This document shows, piece after piece, positions 8,892 through 18,428 of a stretch of DNA of 34,475 nt. The stretch lies in contig JAEDFN010000018.1 in the NCBI GenBank assembly GCA_016292775.1, positions 1 through 34,475 on the forward strand. Reading direction: 5' to 3'. The notes beneath the pieces are model-generated. The model was given only the letters and a program-made list of their open reading frames with translations, did no database searches and had not been told where the DNA came from. The position numbers were made by a program, and so were the translations under genes. Each line of letters starts with the position of its first letter. Position 1 is the first letter of the stretch. The DNA is from Paludibacteraceae bacterium. Lineage in GTDB: Bacteria > Bacteroidota > Bacteroidia > Bacteroidales > Paludibacteraceae.

Positions 8892-8939
8892 AAAATATAA
8901 TGGAGGGCGGTTAAAAGCAACCACCCTCCATTATATTTT
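8892..8939 (-). terminator. Long hairpin terminator after the M6 protease gene
   Basis: A 21-bp stem with one mismatch (8892-8912 with 8919-8939) has a 6-base loop. The GC-rich inner part (GGAGGG/CCCTCC) is flanked by A/T-rich ends, so the structure can act in both directions. It lies between the stop of the M6 protease and the promoter of the CYTH operon. Confidence 0.8.
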
Positions 8940-8953
8940 GCAAAGAAAAGGAA

Positions 8954-11836
8954 TTAAAGATTGAAATACAACTTACCTACCTTATCTTTACGTTTCATCT
9001 TATCGTTAGAGGAATATTTTACAACGTAAGTTTTGCCTTTTAAGAGTGTAGGCACTTGTACGGTATTTGAAGTAACAGGCACTTTAGCTACTAACACACC
9101 ATCAATAGTATAGATAAATATTGAAGAATTTTCAATAATTTCATCTACATGAACAAGGTAACAAGATTTATCTTCGGATACTGTGATAGTAAGTTCACGA
9201 GAATTAGGGTCAGCACCGATAGGTAACTCAACAATAATCTCATTAGAATAATCGGTAATATTCTCATATCTACCTTGAATATCTTTATCTGTTGCTTTTA
9301 CTTTATAGTTATAAGTAAGACCTGAAGTAAGGTTATTAACGACATAAGAAGTATCGGCCAAAACATAGTAATCTTCGAGAGCGAAGGTGATGTTTTTATC
9401 GAAATAAGCAGTGAAATCATCAAAAGCAAGACCACCTTCACCATTAGTTTGGTAATACATTTTGAAGCGAGAATAGCCATTAGCTTCATTTACTGTAACC
9501 TCCTTAGAACGAACGGAAGCATCAATTTTTATAGAATAAATATTTTTCCAGTCTCCATTCTCATCTTCAGCATCAACAAAGAAAACGCCTTCGGTATTGG
9601 CACATTGAAGCCAGAAAGATATTTTGCTAACCGGCATAAAATATTTTTTACTAATAAGCACATCAGTATTTTTAGTGAAATATACGGAACGAGGAGCTGA
9701 TTTTTTATGAACGGTAGATACGGTATTAAAGTTTGCTTCCCATCCGGTAGGGGCACCTTCATTGAAAGTGTTAAAATCTTGCATCTCAGAGCCCTCTTCA
9801 TCTTTGATGTTATAAACGCTAAGATAATACCCCATTGCGTCTTCTACAGGAGACCAATTTGCAAGGAAAGAATAAGGAGAAACCTCAAGAGCATCATACG
9901 CTACAGGAGGAACAACATAAACCGGGCGACGAGAAAGACCTGTAATAGGGAATTGTGCTTGATAAGAATCTGACTGAACATTAATAATGTCATCGACAGG
10001 TTTATCATAAGAGCAGTTACGAGGTTGGAAAATTACTTCAACATCGAGGTTGAAAGTAGAATCTTCTCCCACTGTAATAGTAAAATTACGTGCGAAATCA
10101 ACCGGAGTTTCGCTTACAGGGCGAATACGATAGTTAGTACCAAGACTCAAAGCGAAAGTAACCTCACCTGGAATTTTGGTACCCACGAAATTTACAATCT
10201 GAGTATCGGTATTAACGGCATTCTTTTCGTAATAAACAAGGAAATCATCAATTTCGGTGGTAAGTTCAACTTTAGTGCCGGATTCGGAAGAGTCGTAAGA
10301 GAACAGCACATTATTACCCTCTTCACGAATATTCATAAGTTTATGAGGCATAGAAGTACCATCTTGAAGAACGAAAGTACAGATAGTTACATTACGAGCA
10401 CCGGGATATGTATTATATTCCGGAGAAGATGTAGTACCGGACGCACATTGAATAGAGATACCACAATTATCAGGATCGTTATTAGGGCGGTTATTAGACC
10501 AATTAGCAGAGTTAAACACCACGTGAGTAACGAGCATACCTTCGCCCGGTACGCCATAAGTATCAAAACCGATACGTTGGCGATTTTCTATCATAAAATA
10601 CTCTTTAGGATTTGGAGATTGGCCAACGAGGTTATGAGGAGTTACCGAATGAATCAAAGCGGTATTTGAAGTTATAAGAGGTTCGAGAATATGGTTTCCA
10701 TCAGTAAGCTGAGTAGGAATGAGCCAACCGAGGTAAAAACGTTCGAAAGAAGAGTAAGTAGGAGGAGTACAACCAGCATTATTATAAGAACCTTGGTCCA
10801 TAATATCCCAAGAACTTGGAGTGTCGTGATTTGAGCTATAATCTGTAACATATAAGTCTGCCAGACCGAGAACGTGGCCGAATTCATGACAGAAAGTACC
10901 GATACCACACATAGTTTGACCATAACTGCTGCGGAACTCAGAAGTACAGGCATAGTCTTTAATACGAACATCATCATATATATAATTGCCATAGATAGAA
11001 GAACGGTGAGGCCATATAGTATTTGCGCCACCACCTTCAGCTTGGTTATAACCGGCATAGTAAATGAAAACATTATCGATATTACCATCGCCATCGGTAT
11101 CATATTGTTTTAAATCGACATAATCGGAGGCAATAGCAACGGCATCGATAACCATCTGTCCGGGATTAGCGTCATTACTACCATTTTTCTCTTCACCATA
11201 ATATCTTTGAGTTTTAGGCAAAGTATAAGGGCCAAGCACATCGAATTGAGGTGCGAAAGCACTATCGGAAGAGGCAATAAAATAATCGCGAGCCGAGCCC
11301 GTACCGCCATTTAAAGAGTAACCGGATTGATTAAGAAGGTTAGTGAAATCTTGATTAGCAGTAGACGAAGTGAAGGAAACGTCAGAGAAATTCACAAGGA
11401 TAACAAGACTTTTAGGGGAACCTTTTAATGGATATTTAGAAGGTTTATCCATATTTGAAGGAGCCTTTAATATAGCATCTTGCTTATTTGAAGCGATAGA
11501 CTTCAATTTATCAGCTAAAGAAGCGGCTTTCGGGCGCCCCATCAAAAAAACTTTTTCTTGACTGCTGCGTAGAGACTCGTTATTACAACGAACCCCGGAA
11601 GTAACAATTAGGTTATCAAAAATATTGGCATATTCCAAGTAGCCCTGTTCATTAAAAGCAATAAGGAAACCATCTTCGGAAGTCATCCAACTAAAATGTT
11701 CATCTCCATGCAGATAATAATTAACTACAGTGCCGTCATTTTGGGTTTTGGTAAGCATATATGGGTATGCCTTCACAGCATATACCGAGTAAACGGAGCA
11801 TAATGCAAACAGAAAACCAAGTAATAATTTCTTCAT
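8954..11836 (-). CDS. Secreted M6-family metalloprotease with fibronectin-like and T9SS tail domains
   Basis: This 960-residue exported protease has signal peptide MKKLLLGFLFALCSVYSVYA. The M6 (immune inhibitor A-like) catalytic domain holds the zincin motif HEFGHVLGLAD with zinc ligands His317 and His321, base Glu318 and third ligand Asp327. A region from residue 647 to about 870 begins and ends like a fibronectin type III domain but contains an inserted beta-rich block (FWLQCANTEG to GGLAFDDFTAYF). The last 80-90 residues (ITVSEDKSCYLVHV, then IFIYTIDGVLVAKVPV) resemble a type A T9SS sorting domain, predicting passage through the outer membrane and surface attachment or release. It has its own promoter and sits downstream of susC, susD and a lipoprotein, suggesting protein foraging. 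The family call is firm; the substrate and T9SS routing are inferred. Confidence 0.9.
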   Translation of the reverse strand: MKKLLLGFLFALCSVYSVYAVKAYPYMLTKTQNDGTVVNYYLHGDEHFSWMTSEDGFLIAFNEQGYLEYANIFDNLIVTSGVRCNNESLRSSQEKVFLMGRPKAASLADKLKSIASNKQDAILKAPSNMDKPSKYPLKGSPKSLVILVNFSDVSFTSSTANQDFTNLLNQSGYSLNGGTGSARDYFIASSDSAFAPQFDVLGPYTLPKTQRYYGEEKNGSNDANPGQMVIDAVAIASDYVDLKQYDTDGDGNIDNVFIYYAGYNQAEGGGANTIWPHRSSIYGNYIYDDVRIKDYACTSEFRSSYGQTMCGIGTFCHEFGHVLGLADLYVTDYSSNHDTPSSWDIMDQGSYNNAGCTPPTYSSFERFYLGWLIPTQLTDGNHILEPLITSNTALIHSVTPHNLVGQSPNPKEYFMIENRQRIGFDTYGVPGEGMLVTHVVFNSANWSNNRPNNDPDNCGISIQCASGTTSSPEYNTYPGARNVTICTFVLQDGTSMPHKLMNIREEGNNVLFSYDSSESGTKVELTTEIDDFLVYYEKNAVNTDTQIVNFVGTKIPGEVTFALSLGTNYRIRPVSETPVDFARNFTITVGEDSTFNLDVEVIFQPRNCSYDKPVDDIINVQSDSYQAQFPITGLSRRPVYVVPPVAYDALEVSPYSFLANWSPVEDAMGYYLSVYNIKDEEGSEMQDFNTFNEGAPTGWEANFNTVSTVHKKSAPRSVYFTKNTDVLISKKYFMPVSKISFWLQCANTEGVFFVDAEDENGDWKNIYSIKIDASVRSKEVTVNEANGYSRFKMYYQTNGEGGLAFDDFTAYFDKNITFALEDYYVLADTSYVVNNLTSGLTYNYKVKATDKDIQGRYENITDYSNEIIVELPIGADPNSRELTITVSEDKSCYLVHVDEIIENSSIFIYTIDGVLVAKVPVTSNTVQVPTLLKGKTYVVKYSSNDKMKRKDKVGKLYFNL

Positions 11837-11872
11837 AAGTTAACGGATTAAAGATATTGATTTAATAGGTCG

Positions 11873-11903
11873 CAAAGTTATAAAAAAATTTTGGGAAGAC
11901 AAA
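11873..11903 (-). promoter_or_regulatory. Promoter of the M6 protease gene
   Basis: On the reverse strand TTTG (11900-11903) is followed after exactly 19 bases by TAACTTTG (11873-11880). Both boxes and the spacing fit the Bacteroidota consensus. The leader to the ATG would be about 30 bases. Confidence 0.8.
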
Positions 11904-11912
11904 GCAAAAGAA

Positions 11913-11943
11913 ACAAAAAAAAGGCAGGGAAAAACCCTGCCTT
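11913..11943 (-). terminator. Intrinsic terminator after the Big2 lipoprotein
   Basis: A perfect 9-bp GC-rich stem, AAGGCAGGG (11921-11929) with CCCTGCCTT (11935-11943), has a 5-base loop. On the reverse strand it is followed by a run of eight or more T. It separates the susC/susD/lipoprotein operon from the M6 gene. Confidence 0.9.
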
Positions 11944-11966
11944 AATTTTTAAAAAAAGTAGTTTAA

Positions 11967-13187
11967 TTATTTATTATAAACTAAATTCTCGTTACGAAGT
12001 TTGTTAACATTAACAACGTTGATAGATTTGAAGAAATCGGCATTTCTCTTCAAGTTACCCATAGAGATAGCGCGAGCAGGAGCTTCAGTAGGGATTTCGC
12101 CATAAACGAAATGGTGCTCTCTCATAGGTTTCAATGTAAGAGGAACTACGAAATATTCTTCGTCAGCGCTTTCTTCAGGGTTAGTTTCAGGGTCACCAGG
12201 ACGAGTTTCGAAACCATAAGCATTTTCAACGTCGATAATTCTTGCTTTGAAATCATAATATTCAACTGCGAGAGGGTCTGTCATTTTAGAACCTTCTTTA
12301 GCATTAATAGACATGATACCTTCACCATAAACATAACCGCAGTTCATATAAGTCATAGGAGAACCTTCTTCGTCCGGAGCAAACCACAACATCAATTCGA
12401 GGTCGCCTTCAGGATAGAGAGGATATTCATCCCAAGAAACTGATTCACCGCTGAGAGCAGCATCAAAGAAAGCAGTCCAAGCGTCAGTATCGAAATGACC
12501 GCAAACTATTTGATGAGGTTCAGCAATAACATCACTTGTAGCAGGATCGTTAAAAGTTTCCGGTTCTTCAGTAATCATGTATTCACCTAAAGAATAGATA
12601 GCATTTTCTGATGGAGAGTAAATGTTATTAGTAGCGAAGAACATACCATAACCACCTGTACCAACAACGTTAGAGTTTACAGCATCGAAATACATATCTT
12701 GGTTGAATACATAGAAAAGAGGACGGAGCAAAGAGTCTTGGTGCTCTACAGAATCTCTATCTTTCCAAGTATAAGGATAAGCGAAATCTCTTGAATATCC
12801 AAGGCAAGAAGCATTGTCAAAAATAGTGTAGCTAGGGAGGTCAACTACAGTAACATTACAAGTAGCAGAAATGTTAGATTTTTTAACAGTAGCAGTTACA
12901 ACAGCAGCACCCTGAGCTACAGCAGTAATAGTACCATTTGAAGAAACGGTAGCAACTTCTTCATTAGAAGAAACCCATTCCAATTCGAAATTAGCTGCAT
13001 CAACGGTATTTCCATCTTTATCTTTAGCAAAAAAAGAAAGACGACGAACATCGTTAACTTTCATAGACACCTCTGTAGGCTTTAATTCAAGAGAAGCAAC
13101 TTCAGAATTACCTCCAGGATGTGGGCAAGCCGTAAAAAGCACTGTAATGCTCATTAATACAGAGCAAAAGAAAGCAAATTTTTTCAT
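11967..13187 (-). CDS. Lipoprotein with a bacterial Ig-like (Big2) domain
   Basis: This 406-residue predicted lipoprotein has signal peptide MKKFAFFCSVLMSITVLFTAC, cysteine at 21. A Big2 domain occupies about residues 30-115: SLELKPTEVSMKVNDVRRLSF, then ELEWVSSNEEVATVSSNGTITAVAQGAAVVTATV, which is the classic family signature. The remaining 290 residues match no domain I recognise; they are rich in aromatic and acidic residues (for example WDEYPLYPEGDLELMLWFAPDEEG) and look like a secreted beta-rich binding domain. It follows susD by 40 bases and occupies the place where SusE/SusF-type surface-binding lipoproteins sit in starch loci, so a ligand-capturing role at the cell surface is inferred. 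It ends just before a strong terminator. Confidence 0.82.
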   Translation of the reverse strand: MKKFAFFCSVLMSITVLFTACPHPGGNSEVASLELKPTEVSMKVNDVRRLSFFAKDKDGNTVDAANFELEWVSSNEEVATVSSNGTITAVAQGAAVVTATVKKSNISATCNVTVVDLPSYTIFDNASCLGYSRDFAYPYTWKDRDSVEHQDSLLRPLFYVFNQDMYFDAVNSNVVGTGGYGMFFATNNIYSPSENAIYSLGEYMITEEPETFNDPATSDVIAEPHQIVCGHFDTDAWTAFFDAALSGESVSWDEYPLYPEGDLELMLWFAPDEEGSPMTYMNCGYVYGEGIMSINAKEGSKMTDPLAVEYYDFKARIIDVENAYGFETRPGDPETNPEESADEEYFVVPLTLKPMREHHFVYGEIPTEAPARAISMGNLKRNADFFKSINVVNVNKLRNENLVYNK

Positions 13188-13227
13188 AATAAGTAATATT
13201 AAATTAATAAATTAAAGTTAGTCATAA

Positions 13228-14748
13228 TTATTCTTCTTCATCAGGGAAGAAAGTAGAGTTTGTATTGATTTCACCATTAGGAGTTTGGAAAGTGAGGTTT
13301 ATGTCAGTAACGGCAACATTCTCACCGGCTCCGTTATAGTGGTTATTACCACGGATTTTTGGTTTACCAAAACGTTTGAAAGTAGCTAAAGCGCGGCCTT
13401 CACCCCACATTTCAACACGCCAGTTGTAGTAGATCATATCGCTAAGTTCGCTAGGAGTAAGTTCATCTACAGTATTGACGGTACTAGGGTCACGTTGTGT
13501 TAATAAAACTTTGATAAGTTCTTTAGCTTTTTCAGGTTCGTTATTACGTAAAGCAGCTTCAGCACCAATGAGGTACATCTCTTCGATACGCATATAAACG
13601 ATATCATTTAACCAACGACGGTCGAGTTCATCAGCGAGTACACCACGAGCTTTGTCGTAGAATTTGTAGTCGTTAATAAATTTCTTAGTAGTATCGAACC
13701 ATTGACGGCGGATATCAGATAAAGGAATTTCGGAGAACAAATTTTCATCGATAGCCTTTGTAGCACCTGCAGAAGCATAGGAATAAGTATGGATATCCAT
13801 ATGACCCCAGAAAGAAGCAAGACCTGTAGTAGTTTCGATAGTAACATCAGAACCCCAAATCCAAGAGTTATCTTCAGTGCTAACAAAGCCTGTAGTAAGA
13901 ACTTGGTCGTAAGGAATGATAGAGAAGTGATTCAAGCCGATTAATTCTTTAGCAGTTTCATAAGCTTTACCATATTGTTGAGATTCGAGGTAGCAATAAG
14001 CCAAGATACCGCGAGCAACATCAGCATCAACAATAATTTTAGTAGTACGAACATAATCAACAGAATCAAGGAAAGCGATAGCGGTTTTAAGGTCGTTGAT
14101 AGCAAATTCGTAAGCCTCACCGACAGAAGAAACATATTGCTCTTTGATAAGACCTGATTCGGTAGTATCGTTTTCGGTGTAAATAGGAATTGAGCTATAT
14201 CCGAGGCCGGTACCACCGGTAAACATATCAGGAGTTTCATTGTTCATACCCGGGTTATAAAGGGTAGCAAGGTTATAGTAGCAATAAGCACGAAGAGCAA
14301 GAGCTTGAGCGTAAGAAGCTAATTCCTCATCGGTAAATTCATTTTGACGAGGAGCCATTTTACGGATAGCGGTATTTGCATTCATGATTATTGTATAGTA
14401 ATAAGACCAGATATAAGAGTTACGTCCGGAAGAACCGGTAGAGCAAGTACGAGTTGCAGCATCAGTAAACCATCCGTAAGCATTAAGAGTCATAGCCATA
14501 TCACTTGAAAGAAGGTCTGTAGCCATATCAATAGATTTCTGACCGAAATAGTGGTGCTCACTACCACTATTGGCATAAAGAAGAGAGTAAAGACCATTTA
14601 CGAGTCCATCAGTAGGGTTAGTAAGGGCATCGAATTGATCTTGAGTTAAAGTAGCACCATTAGTTTGAGTATCCAACCAGCTTGCTGAACAGCTACTCAA
14701 CATTACCACGAGGGCTACGGCAAAAGAAAATATTTTTAATGATTTCAT
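13228..14748 (-). CDS. SusD/RagB-family nutrient-binding outer-membrane lipoprotein
   Basis: This 506-residue lipoprotein forms the lid of a SusC transporter. Its signal peptide MKSLKIFSFAVALVVMLSSC ends at a lipobox cysteine (residue 20). The N-terminal SWLDTQTNGATLTQDQFDALTNPTDGLVNGLY is typical of SusD N-termini, and TPR-like helices follow (ALALRAYCYYNLATLYNPG, AYEFAINDLKTAIAFL). The C-terminal part has RIEEMYLIGAEAALRN and YNWRVEMWGEGRALATFKRFG, matching the conserved RagB/SusD C-terminus. It lies 26 bases after susC, as expected for a co-transcribed pair. Ligand type is not evident from sequence; the adjacent protease and absence of glycoside hydrolases hint at peptides. Confidence 0.95.
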   Translation of the reverse strand: MKSLKIFSFAVALVVMLSSCSASWLDTQTNGATLTQDQFDALTNPTDGLVNGLYSLLYANSGSEHHYFGQKSIDMATDLLSSDMAMTLNAYGWFTDAATRTCSTGSSGRNSYIWSYYYTIIMNANTAIRKMAPRQNEFTDEELASYAQALALRAYCYYNLATLYNPGMNNETPDMFTGGTGLGYSSIPIYTENDTTESGLIKEQYVSSVGEAYEFAINDLKTAIAFLDSVDYVRTTKIIVDADVARGILAYCYLESQQYGKAYETAKELIGLNHFSIIPYDQVLTTGFVSTEDNSWIWGSDVTIETTTGLASFWGHMDIHTYSYASAGATKAIDENLFSEIPLSDIRRQWFDTTKKFINDYKFYDKARGVLADELDRRWLNDIVYMRIEEMYLIGAEAALRNNEPEKAKELIKVLLTQRDPSTVNTVDELTPSELSDMIYYNWRVEMWGEGRALATFKRFGKPKIRGNNHYNGAGENVAVTDINLTFQTPNGEINTNSTFFPDEEE

Positions 14749-14774
14749 ACTGTTATATCAAAATTATTTGATTA

Positions 14775-17700
14775 TTAGAATGAGAATTTAATACCTCCCA
14801 TGATAGTTGAGAGTGGTGAATAAGAGTAGGTACTTGAGCCACCGGTGAAGGAAGCCATAGGGATATAACCTTTACGAGCTGATAAGCAGAAGAGGTTATC
14901 ACCTGCAACCCAAACGCTGAGGTTGTTAAGTTTAATTTTCTCCATCCATTTTTTAGGGAAAGAGTAACCGAGGCGAACATTAGAGAGGTTCAAGTAGCTG
15001 GAAGAGATAAGGAAACGAGTAGAACCGGAGTTTGCATACAAGTCGTTACCATTAGAAAGGCGAGGAACATCGGTTATATCACCCTCTTCTTTCCAACAAT
15101 TAAGGATATCTACGTGCCAGTTTTGAGAACCACCGCGGTCGCTGTGCATCAAAGAAGCATAAGCTGAGTCATAACCCCAACCGCCAACACTATATTGGAA
15201 AGAAGCAGAAAGGTCGAAACCATAGAAAGAAAAGTCAAGACCGAAACCACCTTGGAGGGCAGGGATAGAAGATTTTCCTACATAAGTAGAAGAAGCATAA
15301 TTATAGTTATCAGTTATAGCTTTATTCAATAACAACTCAGGGTTTTTGAGATATTCATTAACGCGAGGGTCGTCTTTATATTCAGTAGCGATATAGTTAT
15401 AAACAGAAGAGATAGAATTTTTATAAAGGTTAGGCTCGTCACCTTCCAATTTCTTAGGGTCATAATACCAGTAGTATTGAGCTTTACCATTTTCAGGGTT
15501 AACACCTGCATATTCTACAGTGTAGTAGTCGTATGGAGAGTGGTTAAGAGAAAGGCCGGCATTCATGATATACTCTTTGCCTGAGTTATCAGTAGGCATT
15601 TTCTTAACTTTATTGTCATACCAAGCACCATTCAAACGGATATCCAATTTAAGGTTACGAGTATCAACAGCGTGGATATTAAATTGGAACTCAACACCTT
15701 GGTTAGCGAGAGCACCTTCGTTTACGTAGTAATAAGAGTAACCGAGAGAAGGAGCTACATAGCGAGGGAAGAGCATATTATCGGTATATTTGTAGAAGTA
15801 TTCAAGACTAGCGGTGAGGTATTTACCGAGTTCGAAGTCAACACCGACGTTAGCGATATGAGAGCGTTCCCAAGTAAGTTCAGGGTTACCTATATAAGAA
15901 AGCACATAACCAGGGTATCCGCCAACGTTTTCTATTCCATATTGATTAGTATAGAGGAAAGTACCGATTTCTTGGTTACCGAGCACACCCCAAGAAGCAC
16001 GTATTTTGAAGTTTTTGAGGAGGTCGACATTTTCCATAAAGTCTTCGTTAGACATCAACCAAGCCACACCGATAGAACCGAATAGACCCCAACGATGGCC
16101 TTTAGCGAAACGAGAAGAACCATCGCCACGAAGAGTACCGTGGATGAAGTATCTCTCTTTATAGTTATAACGAGCTTGACCGAAGTAAGAGTCGATAGTT
16201 TGAGTAGCTTGATTAGAAGTAATATAAGACATTTCTACGGCGTTACCAAGTTCGAGACCATCAGGGCGAACGAGCATATTTTTGCCTGCAGAAGTAGCTT
16301 GACTATTTACATAATACATTTCGTGAGCCAAGAAAGCATCGAAACTGTGGTCAGAACCTGAAGGAAGAGCATATTGCAACAATTGGTTCCAAGTAAGAAC
16401 AAGTGAATTGGTGTTTGATTTGTAGATACGACCGATATTAGCGGCATCACCATAATAGTTATTAGTAAGTTGAGAGCCGATAGAACCTATGTATTGAGCA
16501 CCGAAGTTTGTAGTAAATTTGAGGCCTTTATACAAAGAAACTTCGAGCATACCATTACCAACAAATTGATGTTGGATAGTATTTTGTTTATCGTATTGAA
16601 GAGCACCGGCAGGGTTGATACCTTGACCATAGAGACGGCCGATAGAATTACCGTTAACGTCATAGTCACCATAGTCGTAAGCATATTTGTCGGCAAATTT
16701 AGGGTCTTTAACGCGGTTACCATTTTCGTCGCGTTGGAATACCGGATAAATAGCAGGACATTCGTTAACGTAAGCGAAACCGTTGTTCATATTAGAACTT
16801 TGACCAGGGTTGTTGAAAGTAGAATAAGAGTAAGCCATATTCAAGTTACCTTTCAACCATTTTTTAGCTTGGTGAGAGATGTTAGAACGAACGGAAACAC
16901 GTTGATAGTCAGAACCGATATAGTAACCTTCATCTTTCAAATAACCGAAAGAAGTATAATAAGTTGTTTTATCGGAACCACCATGGATTTTCACAGTAGC
17001 GTCTAATTTTTGACCATTACGGAAGATTTGGCTTTTCCAAGAAGGTTCAGGATCGTCGATAAAACCTTGTTTAAGTCTAACGTCCGGATAGAATTTACCT
17101 GTTTCAGGGTCGATAAGGGTATTACCCGGAGCATCCCAACGGTTATAGTATGCAGGGAGACCGCCGGCAGACAAGTTAAACAAAGAGTTGTTTGCGATAT
17201 TAGTTTTACCGGTTTGAGTTTTGATACCTAACCAAACGAGTTCTACATATTGTTGAGGGTCGCTAATAGTCTCATACATAGGTATAAGACGCATATTACC
17301 ACCATATTTAACATCAACATCTATTTTACCTGTTTCACCGGAAGTACCTTGTTTAGTAGTGATAAGGATAACACCGTTAGCACCACGGGCACCATAAAGT
17401 GAAGTAGAAGTAGCATCTTTAAGAACTGTAGTAGACGCGATATCAGAAGGGTCTATAGCAGAAATATCGCCGTCGTAAGGGATACCATCCACAACGTAAA
17501 GAGGGGCGGTAGAAGAGTTTACAGAACCGATACCACGGATACGTACAGTAGCATTAGAACCAGGTTGACCTGAAGAGTTTACTACTTGCACACCTGCAAT
17601 TTCACCGGCGAGAGCTTTAGAAACCTCTGTTGGAGATTTTTTCTCGATTGTTTCGCCTTTCATTACTTCGGCAGAACCGGCGTAACCTTTTTTAGTTGTG

Positions 17701-18029
17701 GCAGAATAAGCAATAACCATAACCTCGTCAAGCATCTCAGTATTAGGTTTGAGTTGAACCTTCATACCCGGAGTAGCTTTGACATCAACATCGGTATAAC
17801 CAACGTAAGTAACAAGAAGGTGATCTTTTCCTGCAGGGAGTTTGATAGTAAAATTACCATCAATGTCAGTAACAGTACCAACACCTTCCGCACCTTTTAC
17901 ACGGATAGTAGCACTAATCACCGGTTCGCCGTTTTCATCGACTACAGTACCGGAGATAGTTTTATCCTGTGCCAACATAGTGCTAAAAGAGAGCACAAGT
18001 GCAGAGAACAAAAGAATAAATTTTCTCAT
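14775..18029 (-). CDS. SusC/RagA-family TonB-linked outer-membrane transporter
   Basis: This 1084-residue outer-membrane protein imports oligomeric nutrients using TonB energy. It has signal peptide MRKFILLFSALVLSFSTMLAQ, then a carboxypeptidase-regulatory-like domain at about 24-105 (ISGTVVDENGEPVISATIRV to LLVTYVGYTDVDV). The TonB-dependent plug follows at about 115-225, with GVQVVNSSGQPGSNATVRIRG, APLYVVDGIPYDG and SLYGARGANGVILITTKQG, the SusC signature. The rest is a beta barrel ending in an aromatic residue (GGIKFSF). It is the first gene of the locus, has its own promoter with about 135 bases of leader, and precedes susD. No FecR or sigma factor lies beside it, and no STN domain is present, so anti-sigma signalling is not expected. 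Confidence 0.96.
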   Translation of the reverse strand: MRKFILLFSALVLSFSTMLAQDKTISGTVVDENGEPVISATIRVKGAEGVGTVTDIDGNFTIKLPAGKDHLLVTYVGYTDVDVKATPGMKVQLKPNTEMLDEVMVIAYSATTKKGYAGSAEVMKGETIEKKSPTEVSKALAGEIAGVQVVNSSGQPGSNATVRIRGIGSVNSSTAPLYVVDGIPYDGDISAIDPSDIASTTVLKDATSTSLYGARGANGVILITTKQGTSGETGKIDVDVKYGGNMRLIPMYETISDPQQYVELVWLGIKTQTGKTNIANNSLFNLSAGGLPAYYNRWDAPGNTLIDPETGKFYPDVRLKQGFIDDPEPSWKSQIFRNGQKLDATVKIHGGSDKTTYYTSFGYLKDEGYYIGSDYQRVSVRSNISHQAKKWLKGNLNMAYSYSTFNNPGQSSNMNNGFAYVNECPAIYPVFQRDENGNRVKDPKFADKYAYDYGDYDVNGNSIGRLYGQGINPAGALQYDKQNTIQHQFVGNGMLEVSLYKGLKFTTNFGAQYIGSIGSQLTNNYYGDAANIGRIYKSNTNSLVLTWNQLLQYALPSGSDHSFDAFLAHEMYYVNSQATSAGKNMLVRPDGLELGNAVEMSYITSNQATQTIDSYFGQARYNYKERYFIHGTLRGDGSSRFAKGHRWGLFGSIGVAWLMSNEDFMENVDLLKNFKIRASWGVLGNQEIGTFLYTNQYGIENVGGYPGYVLSYIGNPELTWERSHIANVGVDFELGKYLTASLEYFYKYTDNMLFPRYVAPSLGYSYYYVNEGALANQGVEFQFNIHAVDTRNLKLDIRLNGAWYDNKVKKMPTDNSGKEYIMNAGLSLNHSPYDYYTVEYAGVNPENGKAQYYWYYDPKKLEGDEPNLYKNSISSVYNYIATEYKDDPRVNEYLKNPELLLNKAITDNYNYASSTYVGKSSIPALQGGFGLDFSFYGFDLSASFQYSVGGWGYDSAYASLMHSDRGGSQNWHVDILNCWKEEGDITDVPRLSNGNDLYANSGSTRFLISSSYLNLSNVRLGYSFPKKWMEKIKLNNLSVWVAGDNLFCLSARKGYIPMASFTGGSSTYSYSPLSTIMGGIKFSF

Positions 18030-18428
18030 AGAATACTTTTACTTTTTAGTGATTTATTATTATTGGTATTAAATTTATCGGATTTACCGGTTAAATCAAA
18101 GTATTATAGCTAAAAAGCACTAATACATCGCTGTAATTTATAGGCGCAGTCAGCGCACTATATTTCGAAAAGCAAAGTTACAATTAATTTTTTATGCTTA
18201 CAAATTTTTTTGAAATCAAATTGTAATACTCTAAAAAATTAATTTTACTATTTAAAAAATAGATAAACATCCACGAATCGAAGGAAATCTAATAAAACAA
18301 ACTTATTATTTTTATTTTCAACGAATTATAAACAAGAAAAAGGGTCAATAATTATCAGCAAGAAGAAATTCATCCGAATAAAAATTGCTGTAAAACATCA
18401 AAATAATTCACAACAAATATGGTTTCAA
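18030..18428. other. Intergenic region upstream of susC
   Basis: About 400 AT-rich bases between the susC start and the HAD phosphatase stop. It holds the susC promoter and a leader containing a short GC-rich element (18144-18156, GCGC-AGTCA-GCGC) that can form a 4-bp hairpin. From about 18210 to 18428 I see no ORF, RNA gene or clear terminator. Confidence 0.6.
18173..18204 (-). promoter_or_regulatory. Promoter of the susC operon
   Basis: On the reverse strand TTTG (18201-18204) and TAACTTTG (18173-18180) are separated by 20 bases, fitting the Bacteroidota -33/-7 consensus. Transcription would start near 18166 and leave an untranslated leader of about 135 bases. Confidence 0.75.

Noticed and set aside
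10025..10669. 214-codon open frame antisense to the M6 protease
   Set aside because: It lies wholly inside a clear protease gene in the opposite frame, has no recognisable domain and no promoter or start signal.
15672..18113. Several 70-180 codon open frames antisense to susC
   Set aside because: They are shadows of the susC reading frame; the susC product has complete family signatures throughout.
18210..18428. Search for a tRNA, small RNA or small gene in the long gap before susC
   Set aside because: No cloverleaf, hairpin with T-tract or open frame with a credible start was found; the stretch is simple AT-rich sequence.
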